Source: JBGTSJ01 sp041940305
GTDB lineage: Bacteria > Planctomycetota > Planctomycetia > Planctomycetales > Planctomycetaceae
Assembly: GCA_041940305.1 (NCBI GenBank)
Contig: JBGTSJ010000006.1
Location: forward strand, 1-64,000
Direction: 5' to 3'
DNA length: 64,000 nucleotides
The position numbers were made by a program, and so were the translations under genes. Below the pieces are notes generated by a model. The model made no database searches and had not been told where the DNA came from. It worked only from the letters and a program-made list of their open reading frames with translations. Below, piece by piece: positions 1 to 7,902 of this stretch. Within the stretch, counting starts at the first letter, position 1, and every line of letters begins with the position of its first letter.

Positions 1-1578
1 ATCGGCCTCTCGGGCCTCATCACCCCCTCGCTCGACGAGATGGTGCACGTCGCGAAGGAAATGACGCGGCGCGAGTTCAGTCTGCCGCTGCTGATCGGCG
101 GAGCCACCACCAGTGCGCGGCACACGGCCGTACGGATCGCGCCGCAGTACGAGCGGCCGGTCGTGCATGTGAAGGACGCATCCCTCAGCGTGCCGGCCGT
201 CGAAAAGCTGATGGACCCCGAGCGCCGCGACGCGTATGCCGAGCAGAACCGCGCGCAGCAGGATCGGGACCGCAGCAACTACGCCGACCGGCAGGACCGC
301 AAGCTGGTTCCCTACGCCGAAGCCCTGTCGCGGCGCTTCGCGACTGACTGGCAGCGCGTCGATATTCCAACGCCGTCATTCCTCGGACTGCGGACGATCG
401 ACGATCTTTCGCTGGCAACATTGCGTCCCTATATCGACTGGTCCCCGTTCTTCATGACGTGGGAGCTGAAGGGGAAGTTTCCGCGCATCTTCGAAGACCC
501 CCAGGTCGGCCCGCAGGCGAAGCAACTCTACGATGACGCCAACCAGCTGCTCGACCGGATCGAGAGGGAGAACCTGCTCACCGCAAAGGGAGTCTACGGC
601 TTCTGGCCGGCGCAGTCTGAGGGAGACGACATCCTGGTTCATGGGGCAAAGAGCAGTCAACAGCGGTCTGAGAGCGGCAGCGTGGCGTCCCGATTCCAGC
701 AGCATCTCAGCACACGGTCGCTGAAATTCACGAAGGAGCGACGCGTCATTGCCGACGAGATTGCCTCACTGCAGCGGCAGTTCACGGCGGACGAACTGGT
801 CGCAGCGCTCGGCGGGACCCAGAAGGGGGGACGTGCAAGCCGCTCGACAACGTACCGGACTTTAAGCCTGATGGAGGAGGCGGGTATTCTGCGGTCCGTT
901 GGAGAGAACGGAGACAAGATTTTCGAAGTGGCTCGTATTGGTGACGGTGCGGTCGCATCGCCGACAATCGCCCGCTTCCCCATGCTCCGGCAGCAATGGG
1001 AGCGCAAGGGGCAGTCCGACTTCCGTTCGCTGGCCGACTATGTCGCGGCCGCCGACAGTGGTCGGACGGACTACATCGGGGCGTTTGCGGTGACCGCCGG
1101 CCTGGGCTGCGACGAACTCGCTCAGCGGTTCGAGGCGGACCACGATGACTACCAGTCGATCCTTGCCAAGGCCGTGGCCGACCGGCTGGCGGAAGCGTTC
1201 GCGGAATACCTGCACGAACGAGTCCGCCGCGAATGGGGCTACGAAAGTGATCCCCTCGGCAAGGAGGACCTCATCGAGGAGCGGTACCGCGGAATCCGTC
1301 CGGCGTTCGGCTATCCGGCCTGCCCGGATCACACCCGAAAGCAGGCACTGTTCGACCTGCTGGAAGCGGAGCAGCGGACCGGCATTCGCCTGACCGAAAG
1401 CTACGCGATGTGGCCCGCCGCATCCGTCAGCGGCCTGTACTTCGCGCATCCCGAAGCCCGCTATTTCGCCGTCGACCGGATTACCCGCGACCAGGTCGAG
1501 AGCTACGCCGCGCGGACGGGGATGACGGTCCGGGACGTCGAACGCTGGCTGGGTCCGAATCTTGGGTATGATCCTTAA
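1..1578 (+). CDS. metH: Cobalamin-dependent methionine synthase, 3' part, with Fur-like insert (partial)
   Basis: The reading frame is open from the first base, so the 5' part of the gene lies outside the window. The visible part covers the end of the B12-binding domain (LLIGGATTS) and the AdoMet-binding reactivation domain, with the family landmarks YIDWSPFFMTWEL, DYIGAFAVTAG, EAFAEYLHERVR and RGIRPAFGYPACPDHT. MetH methylates homocysteine using methyl-cobalamin; the C-terminal domain reductively remethylates oxidised cob(II)alamin with AdoMet. The oddity is about 100 extra residues between GDDI (near nt 633) and LRQQ (near nt 985), where E. coli MetH has about 17. The extra piece looks like the DNA-binding half of a Fur protein and keeps frame on both sides. 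The protein ends with the canonical WLGPNLGYDP. I am sure of MetH; the role of the insert is unknown. Confidence 0.96.
   Translation: MGLSGLITPSLDEMVHVAKEMTRREFSLPLLIGGATTSARHTAVRIAPQYERPVVHVKDASLSVPAVEKLMDPERRDAYAEQNRAQQDRDRSNYADRQDRKLVPYAEALSRRFATDWQRVDIPTPSFLGLRTIDDLSLATLRPYIDWSPFFMTWELKGKFPRIFEDPQVGPQAKQLYDDANQLLDRIERENLLTAKGVYGFWPAQSEGDDILVHGAKSSQQRSESGSVASRFQQHLSTRSLKFTKERRVIADEIASLQRQFTADELVAALGGTQKGGRASRSTTYRTLSLMEEAGILRSVGENGDKIFEVARIGDGAVASPTIARFPMLRQQWERKGQSDFRSLADYVAAADSGRTDYIGAFAVTAGLGCDELAQRFEADHDDYQSILAKAVADRLAEAFAEYLHERVRREWGYESDPLGKEDLIEERYRGIRPAFGYPACPDHTRKQALFDLLEAEQRTGIRLTESYAMWPAASVSGLYFAHPEARYFAVDRITRDQVESYAARTGMTVRDVERWLGPNLGYDP
685..933 (+). other. Fur-type winged-helix domain inserted inside MetH
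   Basis: About 83 residues inside the MetH reading frame resemble the N-terminal DNA-binding half of Fur/PerR regulators. It starts LKFTKERRVIADEI, then has an FTADELVAAL helix, a recognition-helix region with SRSTTYRTLSLMEEAGIL, and a wing ending near GDKIFEV. The second half of Fur (His/Cys metal-binding and dimerisation domain) is missing; the sequence returns directly to MetH at LRQQ. Similarity to the domain is read directly from the residues. Whether it still binds DNA or is only a structural insert is not known. Confidence 0.8.
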
Positions 1579-1665
1579 CGGACAAATTGCACACTACGCG
1601 GCGCGTTCCCGCTCCTTTATCATCCCGGCTCCGAATCGTTTCACATCGCAGTCGCGGAGCCTTGC

Positions 1666-2493
1666 ATGGACGTCGCCATTGCCCTCATCGCCCTTACGGC
1701 GATGGAGATCGTGCTGGGGATTGATAACGTTGTCTTCATCGCGATTCTTGCCGGTCGTTTGCCGAAGGAGCAGCAGGCGAAGGCGCGCAACATCGGGCTC
1801 GGGGCGGCGCTCGTCATGCGGCTGCTGCTGCTCGCGACGCTCAAGGTGATCCTCGGACTGACAGAGCCGATCTTTTATCTCTCGGACGTCTTGCCCGATG
1901 CGTGGTTCAGCCCCGAGGTGCTGCCGGGGGCCGAGACGGCGGCTGAGGAGGGCGCCGGTCATCACAGCACGGCCGCGGCCATCAATGCGATTTCCTGGCG
2001 CGACATTATCCTGCTGGTCGGCGGCCTGTTTCTGATCGGCAAGAGCGTGCTGGAGATCCATCACAAGATCGAGGGACACGAGGCCGAGCGGAAGGCCGAA
2101 GCGGCCAGCTTCGCGGGCGTGATCGTGCAGATTGCGATTCTGGACATCGTGTTTTCGCTCGACTCAGTGATTACCGCGATCGGCATGGTGGCGCCGGACA
2201 AGCTGTGGATCATGGTCGTGGCCATCATCATCTCGATCGGCGTGATGCTGGTCTTCGCAGGGAAGATCAGCACGTTCATCGAACGGCATCCGACGCTGAA
2301 GATGCTGGCGCTCAGCTTCCTGATCCTCATCGGAGTGCTGCTGGTGGCCGAAGGGATCGGGACCCACTTCAACAAAGGCTACATCTACTTCGCGATGGCC
2401 TTCGCATTGGGGGTGGAGATGCTCAACATGCGGATCCGCAAGGGAGCGGGCGCGCTGCCGGTCGGTGCGCCGGCGCCGCTGGACGAGCACTGA
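1666..2493 (+). CDS. TerC family integral membrane protein
   Basis: A 275-residue polytopic membrane protein of the TerC family. It carries the two characteristic acidic membrane motifs, EIVLGIDNVVF near the N-terminus and DIVFSLDSVITAIG near residue 160, within about seven hydrophobic segments. Related proteins are linked to metal-ion export (especially Mn) and tellurite tolerance, but the substrate of this one cannot be read from sequence. A hydrophilic loop near residues 85-110 separates the first three segments from the rest. The ATG at 1666 is chosen because the protein begins directly with the conserved first helix. The 87 bases separating it from metH show no recognisable yybP-ykoY (Mn) riboswitch. 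The gene is convergent with typA. Confidence 0.9.
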   Translation: MDVAIALIALTAMEIVLGIDNVVFIAILAGRLPKEQQAKARNIGLGAALVMRLLLLATLKVILGLTEPIFYLSDVLPDAWFSPEVLPGAETAAEEGAGHHSTAAAINAISWRDIILLVGGLFLIGKSVLEIHHKIEGHEAERKAEAASFAGVIVQIAILDIVFSLDSVITAIGMVAPDKLWIMVVAIIISIGVMLVFAGKISTFIERHPTLKMLALSFLILIGVLLVAEGIGTHFNKGYIYFAMAFALGVEMLNMRIRKGAGALPVGAPAPLDEH

Positions 2494-2613
2494 CACGCCG
2501 CGCCGGTGTGCGCACCCCGGCGACGGTGAACGTCAGCGAGGGCTCGCTCGCAGCGGCCTAAGACGGGCCGGAATGCCGGCGAGGTGCGGTCTCGATCGCA
2601 GTGCCCGGCGGGA

Positions 2614-4425
2614 TCAGCCCGTCATGCGCGCGTTGCGCTTGCGCTCGTTCTCGGTGAGCCAGATCTTGCGGAGCCGGATGGCGTTGGGGGTCACCTCGAC
2701 GTACTCGTCCCACTCGATGTATTCGAGGGCGAGTTCCAGCGACATCTCCCGGGGCGGCGCGAGGATGATGTTCTCGTCCGATCCGCTGGCCCGCATGTTG
2801 GTCAGCTTCTTCTCGCGGACCGGGTTGACCACCAGATCGTTGTCGCGGGAGTTCTCGCCGACGATCATCCCCTCGTACACCTCCGTCTGCGGACCGACGA
2901 ACAGCACCGACCGCTCCTGCAGTTTCGCCAGCGCGTAGGCGGTCGACTTGCCGGTGTCCTGCGAGACCATGACGCCGTTCTTCCGTCGCGGGATCTCGCC
3001 GTCCACCACGCGGTAGGCGTCGAAGCGGTGATGCATCACCGCTTCGCCGCGTGTGGCGTTGAGCAGCCGCGTCCGCAGGCCGATCAGGCCGCGGGCCGGA
3101 ATCGAGAACTCCAGGTGCGTATGCGTCCCCGCGCCGGCGTGCATGTGCGTCAGCTTGCCGCGGCGGACCGAGACGAGTTCCATCACCGAACCGACATCGG
3201 GGGTGGGGACCTCCACCTCGAGCACTTCAAACGGCTCGTGCCAGACGCCGTCGATCATCTTGCGAATGACCTCGGGCTTGCCGACCGACAGCTCGTACCC
3301 TTCCCGCCGCATCTGCTCGATCAGGATCGACAGGTGCAGCAGCCCGCGGCCGGAGACTTTGAACAGCTCCTTCTGCTCGGTGTCCTCCATGCGGAGGGCC
3401 ACATTCGACTGCAGTTCGCGCTGCAACCGGTTCCGAAGGTGGCGGCTGGTGACGAACTTGCCCACGCGCCCGGCCATCGGCGACGAGTTGATCGTGAAAA
3501 TCATCGACAGCGTGGGCTCGTCCACGGTGATGCGCGGCAGCGCGACCGGCTTGGCGGCGTCGGCGATCGTGTCTCCGATCTCGGCGTCTTCCAGGCCGAT
3601 CAGCGCCACAATGTCGCCCGCGGCCGCTTCCTTGGCTTTCACACGCCCGAGCTTGTCGAACACTTCCATGTCCTCGACCGGACCCGTGATGTTCTTGCCG
3701 TCCTTCATCACGACGACCGGCTGCCCGACCTTGACCGAGCCGGACGAAATTCGCCCGACCGCGATCCGGCCGACGTATTCCGACCAAACGAGGTTCGTCA
3801 CCATCATCTGCAGCGGACCATCCGGGTCCACATCCGGACCGGGAATGTGCTCCACCACCAGATCGAGCAGCGGCTTGATCGACGTTCCCCGCACAGCCGG
3901 ATCGTGGGTCGCATAGCCGTCCCGTCCGCTGGCGTAGATGTAGGGGATCTCCAGCGCGTTCTCGCCGCCGAGTTCATCGATGAGGTGCACAGTCTCCAGC
4001 AGCACATCCTCGGGACGGCACTCCGGCCGGTCGATCTTGTTGACGACGATCAGCGGCTTGAGGCCCATTTCGAGGGCCTTGGTCATCACGAAGCGGGTCT
4101 GGGGCCGGGGGCCTTCGAACGCGTCCACGAGGATCAGCGCCCCGTCGGCCATTCGTAGCACGCGTTCGACCTCGCCGCCGAAGTCGGCGTGCCCCGGCGT
4201 ATCCATGATGTTGATCTTGGTGCCGGCGTAGTCGAGTGCGATGTTCTTGGCGAGGATCGTGATGCCGCGTTCGCGCTCCAGTTCGTTGGAGTCGAGGATG
4301 CACTCCTGCGACAGCTGGGAGTCGCGGAACTGTCCGCTCTGTTTGAGCAGGGCGTCGACGAGGGTGGTTTTCCCGTGGTCGACGTGGGCGATGATTGCGA
4401 TGTTGCGGAGATCGTTGCGACGCAT
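2614..4425 (-). CDS. typA: Translational GTPase TypA/BipA
   Basis: A 603-residue ribosome-associated GTPase, the usual family length. GTPase motifs are G1 AHVDHGKT (13-20), G2 in RERGITI, G3 DTPGH (75-79) and G4 NKID (129-132), followed by the EF-Tu-like beta barrel, EF-G-like domains III and V, and the BipA-specific C-terminal region. BipA helps 50S assembly and growth under stress or cold. The gene stands alone on the minus strand, convergent with terC and separated from the Rrf2 gene by about 240 bases. All GTPase motifs are intact. Confidence 0.97.
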   Translation of the reverse strand: MRRNDLRNIAIIAHVDHGKTTLVDALLKQSGQFRDSQLSQECILDSNELERERGITILAKNIALDYAGTKINIMDTPGHADFGGEVERVLRMADGALILVDAFEGPRPQTRFVMTKALEMGLKPLIVVNKIDRPECRPEDVLLETVHLIDELGGENALEIPYIYASGRDGYATHDPAVRGTSIKPLLDLVVEHIPGPDVDPDGPLQMMVTNLVWSEYVGRIAVGRISSGSVKVGQPVVVMKDGKNITGPVEDMEVFDKLGRVKAKEAAAGDIVALIGLEDAEIGDTIADAAKPVALPRITVDEPTLSMIFTINSSPMAGRVGKFVTSRHLRNRLQRELQSNVALRMEDTEQKELFKVSGRGLLHLSILIEQMRREGYELSVGKPEVIRKMIDGVWHEPFEVLEVEVPTPDVGSVMELVSVRRGKLTHMHAGAGTHTHLEFSIPARGLIGLRTRLLNATRGEAVMHHRFDAYRVVDGEIPRRKNGVMVSQDTGKSTAYALAKLQERSVLFVGPQTEVYEGMIVGENSRDNDLVVNPVREKKLTNMRASGSDENIILAPPREMSLELALEYIEWDEYVEVTPNAIRLRKIWLTENERKRNARMTG

Positions 4426-4663
4426 GGTTCGGGTGCGGTTGGAGCCGGGAGACCCTGCACGGGGAGCCGGCTGAGGAGGAGGGTGATCGCGGAAGCAGGA
4501 TTCGACGAGCGGCGCGCTACCGGAGCGGCGGCAGCTGCAGCGGATTCAAAAGCTCGTCGTATTCGCGATGCATGGAGGGCTGGATTCCGGGGCCGGCTGT
4601 GCCGCAGACGCGACTGCACAATCGACCATTGACCCAGCATCCTAGACGGCGGCCCGATTCCAG

Positions 4664-5143
4664 TCAAACTGACTTTTTGCCTGCTGCCCCGGGTTTCAAG
4701 GCGTTCGAGTCGATCTTCACGGGAAAATCGCAGAGCGGGACACTCTCCGTCGGTTCAGCCAGCAGCCCGGCAAGCGTGGTCTCACCGAACGCCTTCTCGA
4801 TTGATGCCAGGGCATTGTCGAGTCGCCGGTGCAGCGGGCATAGCCGCGCTCCGTGTGCCGCCAGCTTGAGCGGGCACGTGTTGATCCTCCGGATCGGATC
4901 GACGGCCTGAACGATCTGCAGAATCGTCAGCTCGTCAGGATCGTGCGCAAGCCGCACCCCCCCTCCGATTCCACGCTGGGAAACCACAATGCCGCTGCGG
5001 GCCAGGCTCTGCAAAACCTTGGACAGATAGGCCATCGGTACCTTGGTGACCTTCGCAATCTGGCGGGTCGTGCGGGGCTCCGACGGGTGGTCCGCCAGGT
5101 ACACGGCTGCGCGCAGGGCGTATTCCACGGTCTGTGAGAACAT
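4664..5143 (-). CDS. Rrf2 family transcriptional regulator
   Basis: A 159-residue Rrf2-family winged-helix regulator: it begins MFSQTVEYALRAAVYLA and has the helix-turn-helix TTRQIAKVTKVPMAYLSKVL (about 25-44) with the wing GGGVRLA. Candidate cluster-ligand cysteines are C90, C102 and C138; the NTCPLK...LCPLHRRLD spacing resembles Fe-S-sensing members such as NsrR, but one of the three clustered cysteines of NsrR is not obvious. The start is preceded by GGGAG a few bases upstream. It is divergent from a protoglobin gene, and a strong palindrome lies over the shared promoter region, suggesting it represses the globin and possibly itself. An NO or redox signal is inference from the family. Confidence 0.9.
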   Translation of the reverse strand: MFSQTVEYALRAAVYLADHPSEPRTTRQIAKVTKVPMAYLSKVLQSLARSGIVVSQRGIGGGVRLAHDPDELTILQIVQAVDPIRRINTCPLKLAAHGARLCPLHRRLDNALASIEKAFGETTLAGLLAEPTESVPLCDFPVKIDSNALKPGAAGKKSV

Positions 5144-5167
5144 GCGACTCCCTGCCTAAAGTGGACA

Positions 5168-5211
5168 TTGACATCCAATTTGGCCGAGCCTACACTCGGC
5201 CTAAATTGGAT
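5168..5211 (+). promoter_or_regulatory. Promoter with overlapping palindromic operator (Rrf2/protoglobin)
   Basis: A TTGACA box (5168-5173) and TACACT (5191-5196) are separated by 17 bases and point at the protoglobin gene. A long inverted repeat overlaps them: left arm 5173-5188, right arm 5195-5211, complementary over 16 positions with one bulged base, AT-rich outside (ATCCAATTT) and GGCCGAG inside. A further TCCAATTT half-site occurs at 5219-5226. The palindrome covers the spacer and -10 box, where a repressor would block RNA polymerase. The adjacent Rrf2 protein as binder is inference from position. Confidence 0.65.
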
Positions 5212-5240
5212 TCGCGTGTCCAATTTACTCGGTCTGCAGA

Positions 5241-5894
5241 ATGACGGCAACTGCGGTTGCCCCAACCGGCCAGGGAGCGCTCCCCATGCAACACATCGAC
5301 GAAGCACGTCTGGAAAACGACCTCGGCTATCGATTCACGTATCTCGTGGAATTCATGGGCTTCGGCGAGGACGATATTGCCGCCATCCACGGCGCGGCCG
5401 CACGGCTGTCCCCGCTTGTTCCGGCCCTTGTGGATGCCGTTTACGTCAAGCTCTTCAGCTATGACGCTACCAAGCGGCACTTTGTCCCCCGGCAGTCCGG
5501 ATACGAAGGAGACGTGCCATCGGATATCGCTCACCTCGAATTGAGCCACGAGATGATCGAGTTCCGCAAGCAGCACCTGGGCCGGTATCTCGCCGCGCTG
5601 GTCACGAAGCCCTACGACGCCAGGATGGTGCAGTACCTGGACATGGTGGGGAAGATCCACACTCCGGCCGCCGGCAGCCGCGAGTTAAATGTGCCGCTGG
5701 TGCAGATGAACGCACTGCTCGGCTTTGTAGCGGACGCGCTCATCGCCACGATTCAGGGGCTGGGTCTGGATCCGGAGGCCGAACGCCGCAGCATTCGTGC
5801 CTTCAACAAACTGCTCTGGCTGCAGAACGACCTGATCAACCGGCACTACGTGTCGGAAGAATCCAGGGCGGCCGCGCTGCCAGCGGGTGTATGA
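5241..5894 (+). CDS. Protoglobin family haem protein
   Basis: A single-domain protoglobin/globin-sensor-like protein of 217 residues. The conserved RKQHLGRYLAALV segment is followed by MVGKIHTPAAG, whose His (H140 from the first ATG) fits the proximal haem ligand, and by VPLVQMNALLGFVADAL. No kinase, methyl-accepting or cyclase domain follows, so it is a stand-alone haem domain that may bind O2, CO or NO. Two starts are possible: ATG 5241, without a clear ribosome site, and ATG 5286, preceded by AGGGAG eight bases upstream; the second removes 15 low-complexity residues and looks at least as good. The gene is divergent from an Rrf2 regulator with a palindromic promoter between them, which suggests induction by a gas or redox signal. 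Confidence 0.85.
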   Translation: MTATAVAPTGQGALPMQHIDEARLENDLGYRFTYLVEFMGFGEDDIAAIHGAAARLSPLVPALVDAVYVKLFSYDATKRHFVPRQSGYEGDVPSDIAHLELSHEMIEFRKQHLGRYLAALVTKPYDARMVQYLDMVGKIHTPAAGSRELNVPLVQMNALLGFVADALIATIQGLGLDPEAERRSIRAFNKLLWLQNDLINRHYVSEESRAAALPAGV

Positions 5895-6133
5895 CGGTCA
5901 TACTCAGAAACCGGGTTCCTTCTGGGAGCCGCGACCGGCCGGGAGCGGTCACACGAGGGTCGCCCTCCCGCCGAACGAATCGCTGGCAATCGGCCCGGTG
6001 CCGTATATGATTGCGCTGCGGTTCGTCGTGTGGGACTTGAGCGGGCCGCAACACACAAGCTCTCTGCGGTCGCGGTGCGGAGTGTCCGTCGGCAGCGCTG
6101 CCAGGCGAACTTTCGGGAAGGGATGAGAAGTTC

Positions 6134-7753
6134 ATGGCCGAGCTCTTTCATGAGTGCGGGATCGCTGCCGTCTACCAGCTTCCGGGAGCGGCGGCCGGTC
6201 CGCTCGTCCCCAAACAGGGAGCGTACGCAGTCTCGCGGCTGATGTCCCGGCTGCTGCTGGACATTCAAAACCGAGGCCAGCTCGCCGCCGGGATGACGAC
6301 CTTCAATCCGCGGCGCAACCAGCTGATCGACACGCATAAGAATGTCGGCAGCGTGACTGAGGTCTTCAAGCTCAATCATCCGAGCAAGGCCGAGAAGCTG
6401 ATGCGGGAGTACGAAGGTCCCGCTGCGATCGGCCACGTCCGCTACGCAACCTGCGGCAAAGACGACCGCAGCTACGCCCAGCCGTTCGAGCGTCACCATA
6501 TCGAGAAACGTAAGTGGTTCAGCTTCGCGTTCAACGGCCAGCTGGCGAACTATGGCGAGCTCCGTCAGGAGATCCTCTCGCAGGGGGGCTTTCATCTCGC
6601 GCGTGAGACCGACACCGAAATCCTGATGCATCTGATCAGCCAGGAGATTTCGCGGCAGTCGGCCGAATCGGAGAACGTCCCCGATCTGGGTCTGCTGCTG
6701 GAGCGTCTCGCCGCGAAACTCGACGGCGCCTACAATATCGTGTTCCTCAACGCCCTCGGGGACATGTTCGTCAGCCGCGACCCGCTCGGTATCCGGCCCC
6801 TCTGCTACGCCGTGCAAGACGGTCTGTTCGCCGCCGCGAGCGAGAGTGTCGCCCTTGCAAACCTCGGGTACTCCGAAGACAGCATCGTGAGCCTGGCCCC
6901 CGGAGAGGCCGTGATCATCCAGGACGGCGAGTTGACCGTCCGCCGGTTCGCCGAATCCCCCCGCCGCGCCCACTGTTTTTTCGAATGGATCTACTTCGCC
7001 AACGTCTGCAGCACGCTGGATGAGCGGAGCGTCTACCTGACGCGCAAGTCGCTGGGCGAAGAACTCGCCAGCCAGGAACGCGTGCCGATCGACGAATCGA
7101 CGATCGTCATCCCGGTTCCCGACACCGCCAAAGCCGCCGCGGACGCCATGGCGTACTCGCTCGGCGTTCCCTGCCTCGAAGGCCTGATCCGCAACCGGTA
7201 CGTCGGCCGCACATTCATCGAAAGCACCAACCGCGCCGACAAGGCCCGCATGAAGTACACGCCGCTGCCGGAAGTGCTCCGCGGCCGGCGGGTGTTCGTC
7301 GTCGAAGACACGATCGTGCGCTCCACGACGATGAAGGCCCTGATTACCCAGCTACGGGAGCGCGGCGGGGCGCGTGAAGTGCACGTCCGCGTCGCCTGTC
7401 CGCCGATCATCGCCCCCTGCTTCTACGGCATTGACATGTCGTCGGTGTCGGAGCTGTTCGCGCCCCGGTACATGAAGGGGACGGAACTCACGCCGCAAAT
7501 CGAAGCCACGATGGCGGCCGACCTTGGCGCCGACACCCTGCGCTACCTGCCGCTCTCCGCCATCGCCCGCAGCATCGAGCGTCCTGCCGGCTCCCTGTGC
7601 CAGGCCTGCATCAGCGGCGATTACCCCACTGCGTGCGGCCGCCAGCTCTACCAGCGGTCGTTATCCGAATCCGGGGCGATCGAACTCGATCCCGACAGCA
7701 GCGAACATCGCCGCGTCGTCGAAGGCCCGCTCGTCACGGCCGTGCGGACGTAG
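6134..7753 (+). CDS. purF: Amidophosphoribosyltransferase (PurF-like)
   Basis: A 539-residue enzyme with the class II glutamine amidotransferase domain first and a phosphoribosyltransferase domain second. It catalyses the first step of purine synthesis, PRPP plus glutamine to phosphoribosylamine. The nucleophile candidate is Cys8 in HECGIAAVY, a short propeptide being possible before it; RGQ, GHVRYAT and FNGQLANYGELR are glutaminase motifs. The PRPP-binding loop reads VFVVEDTIVRSTT near residue 390. A C-terminal SLCQACISGDYPT resembles the Fe-S cysteine region of Bacillus-type PurF. It is somewhat longer than usual (470-500), with an extended tail. It is monocistronic; the 239 bases upstream show no recognisable purine riboswitch. 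Confidence 0.9.
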   Translation: MAELFHECGIAAVYQLPGAAAGPLVPKQGAYAVSRLMSRLLLDIQNRGQLAAGMTTFNPRRNQLIDTHKNVGSVTEVFKLNHPSKAEKLMREYEGPAAIGHVRYATCGKDDRSYAQPFERHHIEKRKWFSFAFNGQLANYGELRQEILSQGGFHLARETDTEILMHLISQEISRQSAESENVPDLGLLLERLAAKLDGAYNIVFLNALGDMFVSRDPLGIRPLCYAVQDGLFAAASESVALANLGYSEDSIVSLAPGEAVIIQDGELTVRRFAESPRRAHCFFEWIYFANVCSTLDERSVYLTRKSLGEELASQERVPIDESTIVIPVPDTAKAAADAMAYSLGVPCLEGLIRNRYVGRTFIESTNRADKARMKYTPLPEVLRGRRVFVVEDTIVRSTTMKALITQLRERGGAREVHVRVACPPIIAPCFYGIDMSSVSELFAPRYMKGTELTPQIEATMAADLGADTLRYLPLSAIARSIERPAGSLCQACISGDYPTACGRQLYQRSLSESGAIELDPDSSEHRRVVEGPLVTAVRT

Positions 7754-7763
7754 TTGAGTTGGG

Positions 7764-7902
7764 TTGAACAGGAGGTAACGGAGGAAACAGAGGACGGTCG
7801 GGCCGGATCGCAGCTGCACTGCGCGGCTCGTGGTTGGTCGCGGCAGATGTCAGAGTCGCCCCTCGATTCGAGTCTCCGTTTCCTCTGTTCGCTCCTGTTC
7901 AA
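7764..7902. repeat. Intergenic inverted-repeat element (ACAGGAGG/GAGGAAACAG family)
   Basis: Two imperfectly complementary arms, 7764-7795 and 7872-7902, lie between the convergent purF and NADH dehydrogenase genes, and the right arm runs into the stop codon of the latter. The arms are purine-rich on one strand (TTGAACAGGAGG, then GGAGGAAACAGAGG). Transcripts from either side could fold into a long stem and end there. The composition resembles elements at 42789 and 47178 in this window. Confidence 0.6.

Noticed and set aside
1579..1665. yybP-ykoY (Mn) riboswitch upstream of terC
   Set aside because: The leader is 87 bases long and does not contain the conserved motifs of that class.
2494..2613. 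Terminator between terC and typA
   Set aside because: A GCGAG/CTCGC hairpin exists near 2537-2552, but it is short, has no T tract and such hairpins are frequent at this GC content.
2584..4158. Long plus-strand open frame (524 codons) opposite typA
   Set aside because: It is antisense to an intact GTPase with all motifs, is His/Arg/Asp-rich and resembles no protein family.
5895..6133. Purine riboswitch or tRNA upstream of purF
   Set aside because: No cloverleaf, no purine aptamer core; only GC-rich sequence without clear structure.
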